A DNA stretch of 64,000 bases. Origin: Nocardioides sp. 1609. GTDB taxonomy: Bacteria > Actinomycetota > Actinomycetes > Propionibacteriales > Nocardioidaceae. Made by a program: the position numbers and the translations under genes. Positions 7,824 through 16,303 of the stretch are shown one piece after another. The notes beneath the pieces are model-generated. The model ran no database searches. It had not been told where the DNA came from and saw only the letters and a list, made by a program, of their open reading frames with translations. The stretch is from contig NZ_SPUJ01000001.1 of the NCBI RefSeq assembly GCF_004522105.1, positions 620,001 to 684,000 on the forward strand, read 5' to 3'. Position 1 is the stretch's first letter. Every line of letters begins with the position of its first letter.

Positions 7824-7915
7824 GATCCGCGTCGTGCTCGACCGGGATCCCCGTCGAGCGCGACACGGGTCCCGCACGGTCGGGGTCGCTCACGACGGGG
7901 ATCCGGGTCGCTCCG
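7824..7915. repeat. Degenerate GATCC repeats between convergent genes
   Basis: Between the MarR-GNAT stop and the 3' end of the acylase gene, copies of gatcc/ggtccc occur at about 7824, 7846, 7868 and 7900, roughly 22 bases apart; the last lies inside the acylase reading frame. Flanking words such as cgcacg and gacgggg match the other GATCCCG loci in the window. This is the most worn member of the family. Confidence 0.5.
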
Positions 7916-9761
7916 GACCGCGTGACTCCTCGAGGAGGTCCCAGTCGGTGACGATCGGCGCGAGGGTTCCCTCCGCCCACAGCGGCAGCTGGTCCAGGTG
8001 GTGCTCGGACCGGGGTGACCCGGACGCGCCCATCGGCACGACCCAACCGCCGGCCGTCCGGTCGGCGAGGTCCCACACGTATCGCGCGACCGCGCCGCGG
8101 TAGCCCGCGTCGTCGATCCCGGGCAACGAGCCGACGCACCGCACGCAGTCCTGGTCGCCGCTGAGCGGGACCCGCGGCACGGCGGGGGCCTCGAGGTCCG
8201 CGCTCAGGTCGAACGGGTGGATCGGTTCGAACACGTGCCCGCTCCCCCACGCCGGCGTCGCCCCGGTCTCGCCACCGGCGAGCTCGGCGTGGCGGACCAG
8301 GTCGATCCCGAACGGCGTCCCAGCGGCCACGAGCGTCGTCAGTGCCAGGCCGATCGCGACCGTGACGTCGAAGTACGGCGCGAACAGCGGGTCGGGCGCG
8401 GGCGCGCGGAGCCCGTCGAGGACGGGCTCGGCCGCGATGCTCCGCACGAACGCCGCCCGCCACGCCGCGAAGTCACCGGCACGCTGGGAGTCGGCCTCCA
8501 TCCGCCCGTCCCAGTCGCGCAGCCGCTCGGGCAGCAGCGGACGCAGGATCTCGATCCCGCCCAGCACGGTGTCGTTGTGGATCGCCGCGAAGTCGGCAGC
8601 GACGAGTCCCGCACGGTCGCCCAGGAGCTCTGCGATGCGCTGGGCGCGGTACGGCGGAGCGAACCTCTCGCCGATCTCGGCGCTCTCCGGTCCACGCCGC
8701 TCGTTGGCCGTCACGACCTGGCCGTCGTCGGCGACGTCGACGCGGTGCCGATCGGTGCGCCACCCGGTCCACCGCCCCGCGTCGTCGCGGACGGGGACGC
8801 GCCCGGCCCAGCGGTAGCGCACGGTACCGGCGCGGTCGGCGATGACGACGTTGTTGACCGGCTCGACCCAGTGGTCGAGGGCCGCGTCGACGTCATCGAC
8901 GGTACGGGCCCGCAACAGCGGCAGGAGGGCCTCGAACCCGAGGTCACCGAGCTCCGTCGACGGACCGCGGAACCCGACCCCGGGCAGCACGGTCGGCCCG
9001 TCGAAGGACTCCTCGACGTCGTCGAGGTCCTGGTAGGTCGCCATCGCGTTCGTGATCGCCCACGCGACGTCGCCGGCATGGGCGAAGTGCTGCACGCCCG
9101 GCGTGCCGGCGAAGCTGAAGCCCGCGACGTCGAAGAGGTCCTCGGGATCCTCGGAGCACAGTCGGACCTGGTGGTAGACCCCGGGCGACTCGAAGGTGCG
9201 GTGCGGGTCGCCGCCGACCAGCGGCGCTCCCGACGTCGTCCTCGCCCCACCCACGGCCCACGCGTTGCTGCCCGCCGCCCGCGGTCCCTCCCGGGCCAGG
9301 AGCGCACCGTCCGCGCCGAGCACCTCGGTGACACGCCGACCCCACAGGTGCGCCCCGATGTCGGCGAACAGCACCTGCTGGGCGTGGAAGGTCGCCAGCG
9401 GCATCCAGGCCGGCCACGGGGCGGCGCCGATGCCGGCGGCCTCCAGCTCGGGCACGTCGTCGCGCAGCCCGGCGTTCACCCCGTCGACGTAGGCCGCCAC
9501 GAAGTCCTGCGCCGCCGCGGACAGTGCGTCGAACCCGCGTCGTGCCGTGTCGACGAGGCGGACCCGGCGCGCGAACCCGTCCCACGGCACCCCGGCGACA
9601 CCCAGCACCTCGGCGGTCGTGCCGGTCGCGCGCCGCCGCAACCACTCGAGCTGCCACGCCCGGTCGGTCGCGGCCGCCCATCCCTGGCCGTGGGCCACGT
9701 CGAGCACGTCGGAACCTCGGACGTGCGGGATGCCGTAGGCGTCACGGTAGATCCGAGCCAT
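7890..9761 (-). CDS. Penicillin acylase family (Ntn) hydrolase
   Basis: 623 residues from the ATG at 9761 (MARIYRDAYGIPHV). The family comprises self-cleaving amide hydrolases acting on penicillins, N-acyl-homoserine lactones or other acylamides. The nucleophile is Ser165 in GSNAWAVGG, which becomes the N-terminus of the beta chain after autocleavage. The N-terminal DAYGIPHVRG motif and later oxyanion/Asn motifs (PVNNVVIADRAG) fit. No signal peptide is visible, so, unlike the classical periplasmic enzymes, it is probably cytoplasmic; this is an oddity shared by several actinobacterial members. Substrate cannot be told from the sequence. It is divergent from the FAD oxidoreductase gene 64 bases away. 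Confidence 0.88.
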   Translation of the reverse strand: MARIYRDAYGIPHVRGSDVLDVAHGQGWAAATDRAWQLEWLRRRATGTTAEVLGVAGVPWDGFARRVRLVDTARRGFDALSAAAQDFVAAYVDGVNAGLRDDVPELEAAGIGAAPWPAWMPLATFHAQQVLFADIGAHLWGRRVTEVLGADGALLAREGPRAAGSNAWAVGGARTTSGAPLVGGDPHRTFESPGVYHQVRLCSEDPEDLFDVAGFSFAGTPGVQHFAHAGDVAWAITNAMATYQDLDDVEESFDGPTVLPGVGFRGPSTELGDLGFEALLPLLRARTVDDVDAALDHWVEPVNNVVIADRAGTVRYRWAGRVPVRDDAGRWTGWRTDRHRVDVADDGQVVTANERRGPESAEIGERFAPPYRAQRIAELLGDRAGLVAADFAAIHNDTVLGGIEILRPLLPERLRDWDGRMEADSQRAGDFAAWRAAFVRSIAAEPVLDGLRAPAPDPLFAPYFDVTVAIGLALTTLVAAGTPFGIDLVRHAELAGGETGATPAWGSGHVFEPIHPFDLSADLEAPAVPRVPLSGDQDCVRCVGSLPGIDDAGYRGAVARYVWDLADRTAGGWVVPMGASGSPRSEHHLDQLPLWAEGTLAPIVTDWDLLEESRGPERPGSPS

Positions 9762-9825
9762 GTGCGGTGACCCTAGGCCATCCCTGACCACCGACACCGG
9801 TGCGCCAGGTCGCTACGGTGACGGG

Positions 9826-11418
9826 ATGACGGATCACGCCGGACAGACCGCCAGCCGCTACGACGTCGTCGTCGTCGGAGGTGGCCACAACGGCCTCGTC
9901 GCCGCCGCCTACCTGGCGCGCGCCGGCGTCTCGGTCCTGGTCCTCGAACGACTCGACCACACCGGCGGCGCGGCCGTCTCCGCCCCCGCCTTCGCGGGTT
10001 GGCCCACCCGCTTGTCGCGCTACTCCTACCTGGTCTCGGTGATGCCCGAGGCGTTGATGGCGGACCTCGACCTCGACATCACGCTGAAGTCGCGCACGAC
10101 GGCCTCGTACACCCCGACGCTCCGCGACGGTCATCCGGCCGGGCTCCACGTCGAACGCATCGAGCGAGACGCGACCCGTCGGTCGTTCGCCGCACTCACG
10201 GGGTCCGACGAGGAGTACGAGGCGTGGCGCGCCTTCTACACCGAGGTCGCCGGTGCCGCCCGGGTGATCGCGCCGACGCTCCTCCAGCCGCTCCCCTCCG
10301 AGCGTGACCTGCGCGCCCAGGTGGCGCCGAGCACCTGGCGCGACCTGGTGACCGAGCCGCTCGGCGTGGCGGTCGAGCGGCGCTTCACCGACGACACCGT
10401 GCGCGGCATCGTCGCCACCGACGCCCTCATCGGCACCTTCGCCTCGCTCCACGACCCGTCGCTCATCCAGAACCGGTGCTTCCTCTACCACCTGATCGGC
10501 AACGGCTCCGGCGAGTGGCGGGTTCCCGTCGGCGGCATGGGCGCGGTCACCGACGCGCTCCTGAGGGCCGCGGTCGGCGCCGGCGCGACGATCCGGACCG
10601 GCGCCGGCGTGAGCGGCATCCGGACCGACCGGTCGGCCGGCGGCGGGGCGGAGGTCACCTGGCACGAGGACGGCGCCGTCCGCACCGTCGAGGCCGGGTT
10701 CGTGCTCGCCAACGTCGCGCCGTGGGTGCTGCGGATCCTGCTCGGCGAGACCGAGGAACCGGAGAGCAAGCCGGAGGGCGCCCAGCTCAAGATCAACCTG
10801 CTCCTCGACCGCCTCCCGCGGCTGCGGTCCGGGGTGGACCCCGCTGTGGCGTTCTCCGGCACCCTCCACCTGGGGGAGGACTACAGCCAGCTGGAGGCGG
10901 CCTACGCCGACGCGGCCGCGGGACGCATCCCGACCACCATGCCGGGTGAGGTGTACTGCCACTCGCTCACCGACCCGACGATCCTGGGCGACGTCCCGGA
11001 CGGCACCCAGACCCTCACCTACTTCGGGTTGCACACACCGGCGTCCCTCTTCGAGAGCGATCCCGAGGGAGCCAAGGCCCTCGCGGTGGAGCGTGCGATC
11101 GCCTCCCTCGACCAGCACCTCGTCGAACCGCTGTCGACCTGCATCGCGCGCGACGCGGCCGGGAACCCGTGCATCGAGGCCAAGATCCCCCAGGACGTCG
11201 AGCGCGACCTGGCCATGCCGGGCGGTCACATCTTCCACGGCGACCTCGACTGGCCGTGGGCGCCGTCGCGCGCCCGGCTCGACACCCCGGCCCAGCAGTG
11301 GGGCGTGCAGGCCGACCGGGACGCGGTCCTGCTCTGCGGGTCCGGCGCACGCCGGGGTGGCGCCGTGTCGGGGATCGGCGGACACAACGCCGCCCAGGCC
11401 GTGCTCGCCTCGATCTGA
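9826..11418 (+). CDS. Phytoene-desaturase-like FAD-dependent oxidoreductase
   Basis: 530 residues from the ATG at 9826. Residues 12-40 form a Rossmann FAD site, VVVVGGGHNGLVAAAYLARAG, with GGGHNG at 18-23; the second FAD motif is near the C-terminus (LCGSGARRGGAVSGIGGHNAA). Overall it matches the crtI-like/RetSat branch of NAD(P)/FAD oxidoreductases rather than true carotenoid desaturases, and no other carotenoid genes are nearby. Substrate unknown. It is divergent from the penicillin acylase gene and followed by tRNA-Lys. Confidence 0.85.
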   Translation: MTDHAGQTASRYDVVVVGGGHNGLVAAAYLARAGVSVLVLERLDHTGGAAVSAPAFAGWPTRLSRYSYLVSVMPEALMADLDLDITLKSRTTASYTPTLRDGHPAGLHVERIERDATRRSFAALTGSDEEYEAWRAFYTEVAGAARVIAPTLLQPLPSERDLRAQVAPSTWRDLVTEPLGVAVERRFTDDTVRGIVATDALIGTFASLHDPSLIQNRCFLYHLIGNGSGEWRVPVGGMGAVTDALLRAAVGAGATIRTGAGVSGIRTDRSAGGGAEVTWHEDGAVRTVEAGFVLANVAPWVLRILLGETEEPESKPEGAQLKINLLLDRLPRLRSGVDPAVAFSGTLHLGEDYSQLEAAYADAAAGRIPTTMPGEVYCHSLTDPTILGDVPDGTQTLTYFGLHTPASLFESDPEGAKALAVERAIASLDQHLVEPLSTCIARDAAGNPCIEAKIPQDVERDLAMPGGHIFHGDLDWPWAPSRARLDTPAQQWGVQADRDAVLLCGSGARRGGAVSGIGGHNAAQAVLASI

Positions 11419-11488
11419 CGACCGGGATCGGGTCCGATTTCACCGGGCAGCCCCGCGCTGGTAACGTTTCGTCACGCGTTCGACGCAT

Positions 11489-11561
<73 letters not shown>

Positions 11562-11570
11562 CAGCACCAA

Positions 11571-11607
11571 GACGAAGGCCCGGTCCCTTGCGGACCGGGC
11601 CTTCGTC
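11571..11607. terminator. Strong bidirectional hairpin between tRNA-Lys and the YtxH-like gene
   Basis: gacgaaggcccggtcc (11571-11586) and ggaccgggccttcgtc (11592-11607) make a perfect 16-base-pair stem with a 5-base loop. It lies 10 bases after the tRNA and 18 bases past the stop of the convergent gene, so it can end transcription from both sides. Confidence 0.85.
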
Positions 11608-11625
11608 GTCGGGCACGACGACGCG

Positions 11626-11907
11626 CTACGGCGTCGAGTCCTCGTCTGAGGCGTGCTTGCCGACCTTGTCCTTCGCGGTCTCCGCGACGGTGGAGGCGAC
11701 CTCGCCGGCCTTGACCTTCGCGGTGTCGGCGACCGTGGCGGCAACCTCGCCGGCCTTCTCCTTGGCCGTGTCGGCGGCCGCCTGGACCCGCGGGTCCTCG
11801 GCGACCTTCTGCGCCTTGGCACGGATCTGCTCGTAGCGGCCTCTCCCGGCCCGAGCGCCGAGGACGTACCCGGCGCCGAAGGCGACCGCAAGCGTGAGCT
11901 TCGACAT
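11626..11907 (-). CDS. YtxH-like small membrane/stress protein
   Basis: 93 residues from the ATG at 11907, preceded by AGGAGG at ideal spacing. The N-terminus MSKLTLAVAFGAGYVLGARAG is a glycine-containing membrane-associating helix followed by RGRYEQI, typical of YtxH-domain proteins. The rest is an alanine/lysine-rich amphipathic helix made of two similar blocks (DTAKEKAGEVAATVA and DTAKVKAGEVASTVA), like LEA-type repeats. It is probably a general stress or envelope protein; no enzymatic motif is seen. Confidence 0.8.
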   Translation of the reverse strand: MSKLTLAVAFGAGYVLGARAGRGRYEQIRAKAQKVAEDPRVQAAADTAKEKAGEVAATVADTAKVKAGEVASTVAETAKDKVGKHASDEDSTP

Positions 11908-11962
11908 GTGGAACCTCCTGTTGGTGTGCCACGTGTCTAGCACCGGGCCGCTGCGGAGCGGC

Positions 11963-12928
11963 TCACGCGCGAGGGTGAGCGAGGCGACCGCGTCCTCGCC
12001 CACTGTCCTCGTGCGGACAGGTCTCGGCCAGGTGGACGTGCCAGCCGAAGGCGCCGTGCGCCGCGCGCGCCAGGCCGCCGATCGCCGGTCGGACGGGGGC
12101 CGCGGTGGCTCGGCTCCGGCGATGGGCGCCCTGTCGACCGCCCCACCACCACCGCTGCACACGGTGCCGGAGGGACGGTCGTGGCGCCGCACGCACGGCG
12201 ACGTGATCGGTCTCTCCCCGCCCTGCGCCGGTCGGCGTGGCCGGCGGTGGAGCCGACCGCGCCGCTGCTGACGCGCCCGGCCGCGCGAGCGGTGCCTGGG
12301 GCACCGACGCTGCGTCGGGCGGCGAACCGTCGCGAGCGGCACCCGGTCGGGTGGCCGGAGCGACGAGGACCAACGGACTCTCGTCACGTCGGACCGCGAC
12401 GGCCGTCCGGACGACCTCACGGGCACGCACCCGGAGCTCGGAGGCGTCGTGGCCCGCAGCCCGCTCGACCAGGTCGCGGACGACGTCGTCGCGGCCACGG
12501 TCCAGGCCCACGGTCTCCTCGAGGATGGCCCGAGCATGCGCCGGCAGGATCTCGCCCGCGGCAAGCGCCGTCCGCACGCGCGGGCTCCCGGTGGCGACCG
12601 CTCTGGCGAGGCGCGCCCTGGCGTGGGTCGCCTTCGTGCTCTGGCCGGTCTCCAGGGCGAGCCAGGTCGCGGTGGAGCTCGCGCCGGCCTGCTGCCCGGC
12701 GCGGACCTGGTCGGCCCGGGCGAGCACCCGGAGCTCGAGCTCGGCGACCTGGCTGGACAGGGCGGTCAGCTCGACCAGGAGCCCACGGCACTCCTCGTCG
12801 CCGAGCGTCTCGGCCGTCGCGTGGGCAGCAGCGGCGACGGTGGTGCGAGCGGAGGCCACCGCGTCGTGGATCGGGCAGGAGGGGCGCCCGATGCGGGCGA
12901 CTGGTCGAGCGGAGGGTGTCGAGGTCAT
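11963..12928 (-). CDS. DUF222-type protein lacking the HNH nuclease domain, possibly a degenerate gene
   Basis: 321 residues from the ATG at 12928. Residues about 25-165 match the DUF222 half of the very common actinobacterial DUF222-HNH (13E12 repeat) family: ECRGLLVELTALSSQVAELELRVL, the TWLALETGQS box and the EILPAHARAILEETV box. Family members usually run to 400-500 residues and end in an HNH endonuclease. Here the remaining 150 residues are Ala/Pro/Arg-rich with no HNH, CxxC or His-rich motif, and the other two frames of this stretch show none either. I read it as a truncated or rearranged copy; it could still make a DUF222-only protein. Confidence 0.6.
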   Translation of the reverse strand: MTSTPSARPVARIGRPSCPIHDAVASARTTVAAAAHATAETLGDEECRGLLVELTALSSQVAELELRVLARADQVRAGQQAGASSTATWLALETGQSTKATHARARLARAVATGSPRVRTALAAGEILPAHARAILEETVGLDRGRDDVVRDLVERAAGHDASELRVRAREVVRTAVAVRRDESPLVLVAPATRPGAARDGSPPDAASVPQAPLARPGASAAARSAPPPATPTGAGRGETDHVAVRAAPRPSLRHRVQRWWWGGRQGAHRRSRATAAPVRPAIGGLARAAHGAFGWHVHLAETCPHEDSGRGRGRLAHPRA

Positions 12929-13072
12929 GTCCCACCTCAACACCGCTCGGCGACTCGTGCGGCCGCTCAGCGGTCTTCTGTGGACAACCCCGTCTGAGCC
13001 GAGGCCTGTGGACGGTTCGTGGTCATCTCGACGTCGCTCGGGCCACCCGGCACGCGGCGGTGGGCGAGCCCG

Positions 13073-13408
13073 TCAGAGGTACAGGCCGGCGGAGGCGTCC
13101 GCCAGCCGGTCGGCTGCGACCGCGTGGACGTCGCGCTCGCGCATCACGACGTAGGTGTCGCCGTGGACCTCGACCTCGGCCTTGTCCTCCGGGTCGAAGA
13201 GGACCCGGTCACCGACCTCGACCGCGCGGGCGTGGGGACCGACGGCGGCGACGACGGCCCAGGCCAGACGGCGGGCACCCATCGCTGCCGTCGCCGGGAT
13301 GACGATGCCGCCCGAGGACCGTCGTTCGCCGACCTCCGGGTCGAGCTCGCAGAGCACCCGGTCGTGCAGCATCTTGATCGGATGCTTGTCGGTCGTCGTC
13401 GGATCCAT
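13073..13408 (-). CDS. GroES-like co-chaperonin family protein
   Basis: 111 residues from the ATG at 13408; the upstream frame overlaps the DUF3618 gene and is not protein-like. The fold signature is present: HPIKMLHDRVLCELDP at the start, the mobile loop ERRSSGGIVIP (chaperonin contact), and GDRVLFDPEDKAEVEVHGDTYVVMRERDV. It is slightly longer than canonical GroES (about 97 residues) and no groEL is adjacent, so it is probably a paralogue and not the housekeeping groES. It lies 4 bases after the DUF3618 stop, at the end of the nickel/cobalt transporter operon. Confidence 0.82.
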   Translation of the reverse strand: MDPTTTDKHPIKMLHDRVLCELDPEVGERRSSGGIVIPATAAMGARRLAWAVVAAVGPHARAVEVGDRVLFDPEDKAEVEVHGDTYVVMRERDVHAVAADRLADASAGLYL

Positions 13409-13412
13409 CGGA

Positions 13413-13661
13413 TCAGCGGGTGACCCGGCGGAGCACGGCGAAGACCACGATCGTCCCGACGACGATGCCGACGGTCCTGAGGATGTTGTCAGTGCGCGGC
13501 TCACCGGTGCCGGCGTCGACGTAGTGACCCTTGATGCTGGTGACCTCGCGGCCCACGATCGTCTTCGGGTGCGAGCGGTACAGCAGCTGGTCGATGGTGG
13601 TGGCGAGACGCTCGCGCGTCTCCTGGATCTCGTGCTCCAGCTCGGAGAGTTCGTCGCTCAC
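13413..13661 (-). CDS. DUF3618 membrane protein
   Basis: 82 residues. The first half is an amphipathic helix (ELEHEIQETRERLATTIDQL) and the second ends in one membrane helix (about 60-78, ILRTVGIVVGTIVVFAVLRR). This is the DUF3618 pattern, common in actinobacteria and often next to membrane-stress genes. Its GTG start overlaps the TGA of the transporter ATPase gene by the 4-base GTGA, so translation is coupled to nikO/cbiO. Function unknown. Confidence 0.85.
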   Translation of the reverse strand: MSDELSELEHEIQETRERLATTIDQLLYRSHPKTIVGREVTSIKGHYVDAGTGEPRTDNILRTVGIVVGTIVVFAVLRRVTR

Positions 13662-14413
13662 GTGGGAAGGCTATCAATGCGCCGCGGGTCGAACCCGAAC
13701 GGCAGCTCCAGGCGGTTCGCGCGCATCAGCTCGTCGTCGGTGAGGACGTCGTAGGTGCGGCCGTCCGCGACGACGTGACCGTCGCTGAGCACCACCGCCC
13801 GGGGGCACAGCTCCAACGCGTACGGGAGGTCGTGGGTGACCATCAGGACCGTCACGTCCAGGGACCTGAGGATGTCGGCGAGCTCGCGCCGCGACGCCGG
13901 GTCGAGGTTCGAGGACGGCTCGTCGAGCACCAGGATCTCGGGCTCCATCGCCAGCACGGTCGCGACGGCGACGCGTCGGCGCTGCCCGAACGACAGGTGG
14001 TGCGGTGGTCTCGACGCGAACTCGGCCATGCCGACCTGCTCGAGCGCTGCCATCACGCGGGTCTCGAGCGCAGCTCCCTTGAGGCCGAGGTTCGCCGGTC
14101 CGAACCCCACGTCGGCACGGACCGTGCCCATGAACAGCTGGTCGTCGGGATCCTGGAAGACGATCCCGACCCGGCGTCGGATCTCCTGGAGGTGCTCCTT
14201 GGCGACCGGGAGCCCGCTCACCTCGACCGTGCCGGCGCCCGCGTTCAGGATCCCGTTCAGGTGCAGGACGAGCGTGGTCTTGCCGGCGCCGTTCGGGCCG
14301 AGCAGGGCGACTCGTTCCCCCGCATGGACGTGCAGGTCGACACCGAACAGCGCCTGGTGCCCGTCGGGGTAGGCGTAGGCGAGTCCGCGGACGTCGAGGA
14401 CGGGGTCGCTCAT
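13658..14413 (-). CDS. Nickel/cobalt ECF transporter ATPase (NikO/CbiO)
   Basis: 251 residues from the ATG at 14413. It is the energy-coupling ATPase: Walker A GPNGAGKTT (about 38-46), a Q-loop in IVFQDPDDQLF, signature LSFGQRRRV, Walker B EILVLDEPSSNLDP and the switch His in VTHD. The PDDQLF motif after the Q-loop is typical of ECF A-components. Its start overlaps the Q-component stop by ATGA and its stop overlaps the DUF3618 start by GTGA, giving one coupled operon. Confidence 0.92.
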   Translation of the reverse strand: MSDPVLDVRGLAYAYPDGHQALFGVDLHVHAGERVALLGPNGAGKTTLVLHLNGILNAGAGTVEVSGLPVAKEHLQEIRRRVGIVFQDPDDQLFMGTVRADVGFGPANLGLKGAALETRVMAALEQVGMAEFASRPPHHLSFGQRRRVAVATVLAMEPEILVLDEPSSNLDPASRRELADILRSLDVTVLMVTHDLPYALELCPRAVVLSDGHVVADGRTYDVLTDDELMRANRLELPFGFDPRRIDSLPT

Positions 14414-15078
14414 GTGGGCATCTTGCCGGTGTACCCGCGCGACAGCATCGCCAGGTGCACCCGCTCGCCGCGCTCGAAGCTGCGGATGAACAGCGCCCCG
14501 AACGACCGGGCCAGGATCGGCCAGTGTCGGGGGTTGCGCGCCGTGAAGCCCCGCGACTCCCGTGCGATCCGCATCCGGCGCAGCTCGTCGGTGACCACCT
14601 CGAGGTAGCGGACCATGAACCCCATGATCTGGACCAGGAGGGCCGGCATCCGCAACCGCGCCAGTCCGGCGAGCAGGTCCTGGGGCTCCGTGGTCGCGGC
14701 CAGGGCGAGGCTCGCCAGCACCCCGAGGGTCGCCTTCGCCAGCAGCGCCGCACCGGCGTGCAGTCCCGACTCGCTCACCGTGAGACCGAGGAACTCGGTA
14801 CGTGGCCCGGTCGCGACGAACGGGAGCAGGATCGCGAAGAAGACGAACGGGATCTCGACCACCATCCGCTTGACCAGGTACGCCGGAGGCACCCGACTGA
14901 GCACGATCACGGCGAGCAGCACCGCCAGGTGGACCCCGTACAACGGGTACCAACCGCGCGGGGTCGCCACGACCACGAGCATGAACGCGAGGAGCGCGAG
15001 GACCTTCAGGTGCGCCGGCGCCCGATGGACCGGGGAGTGACCGTGGAAGTGCAGCTGGTGGCCGTGCGGCCCGCCCAT
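14410..15078 (-). CDS. Nickel/cobalt ECF transporter T component (NikQ/CbiQ)
   Basis: 222 residues from the ATG at 15078. The His-rich N-terminus (GGPHGHQLHFHGHSPVHR) could bind metal. Hydrophobic helices follow, then the coupling helices with the ARG-type motifs TELRRMRIARESRG and LAMLSRGYTG that contact the ATPases. It is the scaffold linking the M/N substrate part to the O ATPase. It overlaps both neighbours by ATGA. Metal preference is set by the M component and the Nur box upstream. Confidence 0.9.
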   Translation of the reverse strand: MGGPHGHQLHFHGHSPVHRAPAHLKVLALLAFMLVVVATPRGWYPLYGVHLAVLLAVIVLSRVPPAYLVKRMVVEIPFVFFAILLPFVATGPRTEFLGLTVSESGLHAGAALLAKATLGVLASLALAATTEPQDLLAGLARLRMPALLVQIMGFMVRYLEVVTDELRRMRIARESRGFTARNPRHWPILARSFGALFIRSFERGERVHLAMLSRGYTGKMPT

Positions 15079-15455
15079 CAGGACGACGTCGACTCGGCGG
15101 TGTGACCTGACCCGTGACCGGACTCGGGGCTGCGCCGGCGCAGGACCAGCGTCAGCCCTCCGGCCAGCGCGAGGACGACGACCACCCCGACGACGCCGGC
15201 GACCCCGCCGCTGAGCCTCTCGTCGTCGATGAAGCTGCTCCCGTACCCGGCGAACGGGCCGTCGCCGGTGCCGTGCTCGGTCTCGGTGTCGGCGAAGCCC
15301 TCGTCCTCGGAGACCTTCGTCAGGCCGTCCGGGGTGCTGGCGGCGTAGAAGCTCACGACTCCGGCGAGGATCACCGTGACGACGAAGATGCCGACGGCGA
15401 CGGCGCGGGTGGAGATCCTGGTGCGGGCCGAGGTGCGGGCCGGTGTCGCGCTCAT
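15078..15455 (-). CDS. PDGLE-domain component of the nickel/cobalt transporter (NikN/CbiN-like)
   Basis: 125 residues. Two membrane helices (about 17-38 and 83-104) flank an outward loop that begins with the family-defining TPDGLTKV. PDGLE proteins are the small accessory subunits that accompany NikM/CbiM and are often fused to it. The gene sits between the M and Q genes with 4-base overlaps on both sides. A His/Ser/Glu-rich tail ends the protein. Confidence 0.88.
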   Translation of the reverse strand: MSATPARTSARTRISTRAVAVGIFVVTVILAGVVSFYAASTPDGLTKVSEDEGFADTETEHGTGDGPFAGYGSSFIDDERLSGGVAGVVGVVVVLALAGGLTLVLRRRSPESGHGSGHTAESTSS

Positions 15456-16144
15456 GCCGCTGCTCGTGTCGTGCGGACCTCGAGCTCACGGGCCTCGAGC
15501 ACGCGGCGCGCGCCGTGGACGAGGTCGGGCCGGACCGCGATCACGCTGCCGACCGCGAGGAACGTGATGATCCCCTCGCCGACGCCGATGAGCAGGTGGA
15601 CGCCGACCATCGCGGTGGTCAGGTTGTCGAGCGGGATGTCGGCAGTGCCGCCGACGGCATAGAGACCGACGAAGGCCACCGAGGCGACCGGGACACTCGC
15701 GAACGCACCGATGCCGGCCGCGATCGGCACCATGGCGGTGGTCTTGGGCAGGACGGTCTGGACGGCACGGAATACGCCCCAGCCGACGGCGACGGTCACC
15801 GCACCCATCAGGAGGACGTTCGTGCCGAGCGCGGTGATGCCCCCGTCCGCGAAGAGCAGGGACTGGACCAGGAAGACGACCGCCGTCGCCAGCAGCCCGG
15901 TCCAGGGGCCGACGAGGACAGCGGCGATCGCACCACCCATCAGGTGCCCGCTGGTGCCGCCCGCGACCGGGAAGTTGAGCATCTGGGTGGCGAAGATGAA
16001 CGCCGCCACCAGGCCCGCCAGCGGCGCCGTGCGGTCGTCGAGCTCGGCGCGGGCCTTGCGCAGGGAGGTCGCGACCACGCCCGCCGCGACGACACCGGTC
16101 GCGACCGATGTCGGTGCATCGAGGAATCCGTCGGGCACGTGCAT
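15452..16144 (-). CDS. Nickel/cobalt ECF transporter substrate-binding membrane component (NikM/CbiM)
   Basis: 230 residues from the ATG at 16144, chosen because the mature protein must begin MHVPDGFLD: the amino terminus and His2 are metal ligands in this family, and an upstream start would destroy this. About seven helices; the conserved GGTSGHLMGG supplies further His ligands. It captures Ni2+ or Co2+ for import. It is first in the M-N-Q-O operon, and a Nur-type box 66 bases upstream argues for nickel. Confidence 0.93.
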   Translation of the reverse strand: MHVPDGFLDAPTSVATGVVAAGVVATSLRKARAELDDRTAPLAGLVAAFIFATQMLNFPVAGGTSGHLMGGAIAAVLVGPWTGLLATAVVFLVQSLLFADGGITALGTNVLLMGAVTVAVGWGVFRAVQTVLPKTTAMVPIAAGIGAFASVPVASVAFVGLYAVGGTADIPLDNLTTAMVGVHLLIGVGEGIITFLAVGSVIAVRPDLVHGARRVLEARELEVRTTRAAA

Positions 16145-16209
16145 GGGGCTCTCCTTGGCCTGGGTGGCTGCTGAGTAGGTTGGATCCACCTGCTCTCGAC
16201 CTCAGTGCG

Positions 16210-16232
16210 TTGCTGCAAACATATTGCAACAA
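16210..16232. promoter_or_regulatory. Nur (nickel uptake regulator) box
   Basis: TTGCTGCAA - ACATA - TTGCAACAA is an inverted repeat with 9-base arms (one mismatch) and a 5-base spacer. It contains the TGCAA-N5-TTGCA core described for Nur, the Fur-family nickel repressor of Streptomyces. It lies 66 bases before nikM/cbiM and 72 bases before bcp, in their shared promoter region, so either or both genes may respond to nickel. Confidence 0.75.
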
Positions 16233-16303
16233 CCATCCGGTCGGACCACAGGGACCACCCAGTCGGAGCGGATCACCGCTACCACCCGGACAGGAGCCAT
16301 CCG

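Noticed and set aside
9826..11418. FAD oxidoreductase considered as carotenoid phytoene desaturase
   Set aside because: No crtB, crtE or cyclase gene is adjacent and the sequence suits the broader CrtI-like oxidoreductase branch.
7890..11418. Penicillin acylase and FAD oxidoreductase as a quorum-quenching or antibiotic module
   Set aside because: They are divergent with only a short shared gap; nothing in the sequence fixes the substrate, so no joint role is claimed.
12237..13154. Long + strand frames opposite the DUF222 gene as a possible alternative gene
   Set aside because: The minus strand shows the recognisable DUF222 sequence; the + frames have no domain and unlikely composition.
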